A stretch of DNA of 64,000 bases, taken from contig CM082587.2 of the NCBI GenBank assembly GCA_040954595.2, positions 11,160,001 through 11,224,000 of the forward strand, written 5' to 3'. Under the pieces are notes generated by a model that ran no database searches, was not told where the DNA came from, and was given only the letters and a program-made list of their open reading frames with translations. Both the position numbers and the translations under genes were made by a program. Origin of the DNA: Balanoglossus misakiensis (Eukaryota > Hemichordata). Numbering within the stretch: the stretch's first letter is position 1; each line of letters begins with the position of its first letter. Below, piece by piece: positions 61,881 to 64,000 of the stretch.

Positions 61881-62120
61881 TTTACCCCTATAACTAGTTT
61901 AGTGATGATAAATATTTTGAAAATTACTCTTTGAGCAGTTTCTTGTTTCAAATATTGTAATATGAATTTATTTTGGTGTTTTATAATTGGTATTTTGTGG
62001 GTGAGATCATCTGTATTGGCGGCCATTTTGAAAAAAATTGCCATGGAAACTCATCAACAGATATTGTGGCTCGCTATCTGAATTTGTTTAGTACACATTA
62101 ACGCACATCTGAGCCAAGTA
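61881..62120 (-). repeat. Inner inverted repeat, right arm
   Basis: Reverse-complement partner of 59957-60200. Landmarks on the plus strand: TTTACCCCTATAACTAG, GGCGGCCATTTTGAAAA, GCCATGGAAACTCATCAACA, GTGGCTCGCTATCTGAATTT and ACATCTGAGCCAAGT. The pairing is imperfect, so the element is not newly made. Confidence 0.88.
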
Positions 62121-62950
62121 CGACACCCAAGTGGATTAAACATACATGTATATATGTTGCCTCACTGACACAATCTTCACTTTGCACACAGTATCATATA
62201 TAAAACCGTAATAAAAATACACATTACTCTTTACTTATGAAGAGAAATTGTTGTTAGAGACCGGGTTTCAAAAAAACACCGAGGACGTCGGGCCATCAGT
62301 GTGCATTCAACGTCTTATAACTAAGCATGAATATATGGTGCTGGCATAATGTGAGTGTGGCCATACGGTGCTTTCGCTATTAATGAACAACTTGTACGTT
62401 AACAAATGTCAGTTTTGTTGGCAAAAAGTATGTTTTTGGCTTTTCACAACATTGAACATACATTCATAGTTCAATAACTTGTGAATTGTGGACCTAAACG
62501 TTCATACGTTCAATGTTCTGGTGTTTTTTAACGGAGCGGTTGGTCACGATGTTACCAGCGAGCATGTACAGTCTACACTAAATCCTCGTTGTGTATGTTT
62601 ATTTGTTTGTTTGTTTGTTAGTTTGTTTGATTTTGTTGTTTTTTACATGCTATTACATACAAATATGAAAAGTTTCATTTCAGTTATTCATTAAAATGCA
62701 AACATTTGTCAAAAAACATATGAATAGACACCTGACAGGCCAAAGTCGTATCTTTAGCTTTCAGTTGTCAATTTTAGCATGACATCATGACTAATTAAGC
62801 TAATTTTGCATATTTTTCATGCTGCACCTTGTCTGACAAGGTAAACGATTGCATATTTGAATTCCTTGACCCTGAAAACATTGGAATAGACACCTCACTT
62901 AACACCGTTGGCTCTCTTTTGTAGACCCATTGATTTTAGATGGGCGTGTC
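62121..62950. other. Right-arm segment without a left-arm partner, no gene seen
   Basis: About 830 bp with no visible inverted counterpart on the left, which makes the two arms unequal in length. It holds a TTTG-rich microsatellite at about 62597-62640 and one short open frame (62488-62694, plus) that runs through it. I see no domain or RNA gene. Confidence 0.5.
62597..62640 (+). repeat. (TTTG)n microsatellite
   Basis: TTTATTTGTTTGTTTGTTTG followed by imperfect repeats (TTAG, TTTGATTT). Confidence 0.85.
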
Positions 62951-64000
62951 ACCTAATTAACATAAATTAGCATTATTACCAATTCACCAAATGTTTCTAA
63001 ATTAAACAAATTGTTTAAAAATATTTAAATGAATATAAGAATATGATTTCAATAGACTATTATGGTGTTGACCTGTGATATTGCACCATAATGGCTACAA
63101 ACAGCGTTTTCTTTTAGGTATTTTGAAATTATGACGTCACAAATTAATTTGCCATTTTCGACATGAAAACGTGAAAAGAATTTTTGGGAACAGGCAAATT
63201 CGAAGTCAGCGTATTCGAAATATCCAAAAACAACTTGTTCCCAGCTTGTACCAAAAAAATGAATGACATGCTTTTAAAATGCTCATTTTCTGAAATTTCC
63301 ACCTGGACCTAATTAACATAAATTAGCATTTTACCAATTCACAAAATGTTTCTAAATTAAAAACATTGTTTAAAAATATTTAAATGAATATAAGAATATG
63401 ATTTCAATAGACTATTATGGTGTTGACCTGTGATATTGCACCATAATGGCTACAAACAGCGTTTTCTTTTAGGTATTTTGAAATTATGACGTCACAAATT
63501 AATTTGCCATTTTCGACATGAAAACGTGAAAAGAATTTTTGGGAACAGGCAAATTCGAAGTCAGCGTATTCGAAATATCCAAAAACAACTTGTTCCCAGC
63601 TTGTACCAAAAAAATGAATGACATGCTTTTAAAATGCTCATTTTCTGAAATTTCCACCTGGACCTAATTAACATAAATTAGCATTTTACCAATTCACAAA
63701 ATGTTTCTAAATTAAAAAAATTGTTTACAAATATTTAAATGAATATAAGAATATGATTTCAATAGACTATTATGGTGTTGACCTGTGATATTGCACCATA
63801 ATGGCTACAAACAGCGTTTTCTTTTAGGTATTTTGAAATTATGACGTCACAAATTAATTTGCCATTTTCGACATGAAAACGTGAAAAGAATTTTTGGGAA
63901 CAGGCAAATTCGAAATCAGCGTATTCGAAATATCCAAAAACAACTTGTTCCCAGCTTGTACCAAAAAATGCCTGACATGCTTTTAAAATGCTCATTTTCT
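62951..64000. repeat. ~355-bp direct tandem repeats, three units (third cut by the window edge)
   Basis: ACCTAATTAACATAAATTAG begins at 62951, 63307 and 63662, giving spacings of 356 and 355 bp. Units share TTCAATAGACTATTATGG, TTATGACGTCACAAATTAAT, TTTTTGGGAACAGGC, CTTGTTCCCAGCTTGTACC and, in the complete ones, an end at CTGAAATTTCCACCTGG. The end of each unit is the inverted partner of the left terminus at 59365. Units 1 and 2 are nearly identical through most of their length. Confidence 0.93.

Larger units (their letters stand above)
59363..64000. mobile_element. Foldback-like element with long inverted repeats (runs off the window)
   Basis: Starts directly after the Gypsy coding remnant with AGGTGGAGATTTGAG, whose inverted counterpart is CTGAAATTTCCACCT at the right-hand ends. 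Outer inverted repeats (59365-59500 against about 63150-63298 and its tandem copies) and inner ones (59957-60200 against 61881-62120) are both recognisable. I find no transposase-like protein on either strand, so it looks non-autonomous. Long inverted arms built partly of tandem repeats resemble Foldback or Galileo-type elements in architecture only; I cannot assign a superfamily. The right end lies at or beyond the window edge. Confidence 0.65.

Noticed and set aside
63759-63995. 78-codon minus-strand open frame in the 355-bp repeat
   Set aside because: Lies wholly in a tandem repeat unit, and I see no domain; the other two units do not give a comparable open frame.

Overview
This is eukaryotic, most likely marine-invertebrate, repeat DNA. 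I see no host gene, tRNA or rRNA. About 42 kb of the 64 kb (roughly two thirds) is one 130-bp satellite in a single orientation (monomer positions here are numbered from its GAAGTGGTGA). About 324 monomers lie in five blocks: 1-5072, 8257-12680, 15862-23216, 29834-32262 and 32744-55608. The satellite has no usable reading frame. Monomer variants recur at multiples of 130 bp (390, 780, 910, 1040, 1300, 2080 bp), so blocks of several monomers have been copied repeatedly, as expected from unequal exchange.

The array is interrupted by retroelement remains. (1) Two near-identical 5'-truncated non-LTR retrotransposons lie on the minus strand (5073-8256 and 12681-15861). They share the same nonsense codon, the same 15-bp internal duplication and the same satellite flanks. 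They are therefore one old insertion carried in a head-to-tail ~7.6-kb segmental duplication, not two insertions. (2) A BEL/Pao element on the plus strand (23217-~29068) has a 5' LTR and a long gag-pol frame with one in-frame stop. It breaks off inside the integrase core and is joined to a 69-bp minisatellite plus an AT-rich tail (~29065-29833). The end of that chimera, with its right-hand satellite, is duplicated at 32263-~34256. (3) A Ty3/Gypsy-class element lies on the minus strand (55609-~59362), with a 3' LTR, a polypurine tract and a pol in the order integrase, reverse transcriptase, RNase H. This is the unusual Gmr1-type order; the usual Gypsy order puts integrase last.

The satellite stops at the Gypsy LTR. 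From about 59363 to the window edge there is a different, AT-rich, coding-poor element. It has long inverted repeats, and its right arm ends in ~355-bp direct repeats. It looks like a foldback-type DNA element, possibly inserted into the Gypsy element so that the missing Gypsy 5' half would lie beyond 64000.

Host: BEL/Pao plus Gmr1-type Gypsy point to an animal. Gmr1-type elements were first described from deuterostomes, which fits an echinoderm, hemichordate or cephalochordate, but a mollusc or another invertebrate cannot be excluded. Every recognised coding region is a broken transposable element. The most informative content is the history: satellite turnover, co-duplication of transposons, a shared junction position in the monomer, and the atypical pol order. 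I did not find a convincing new cellular system.
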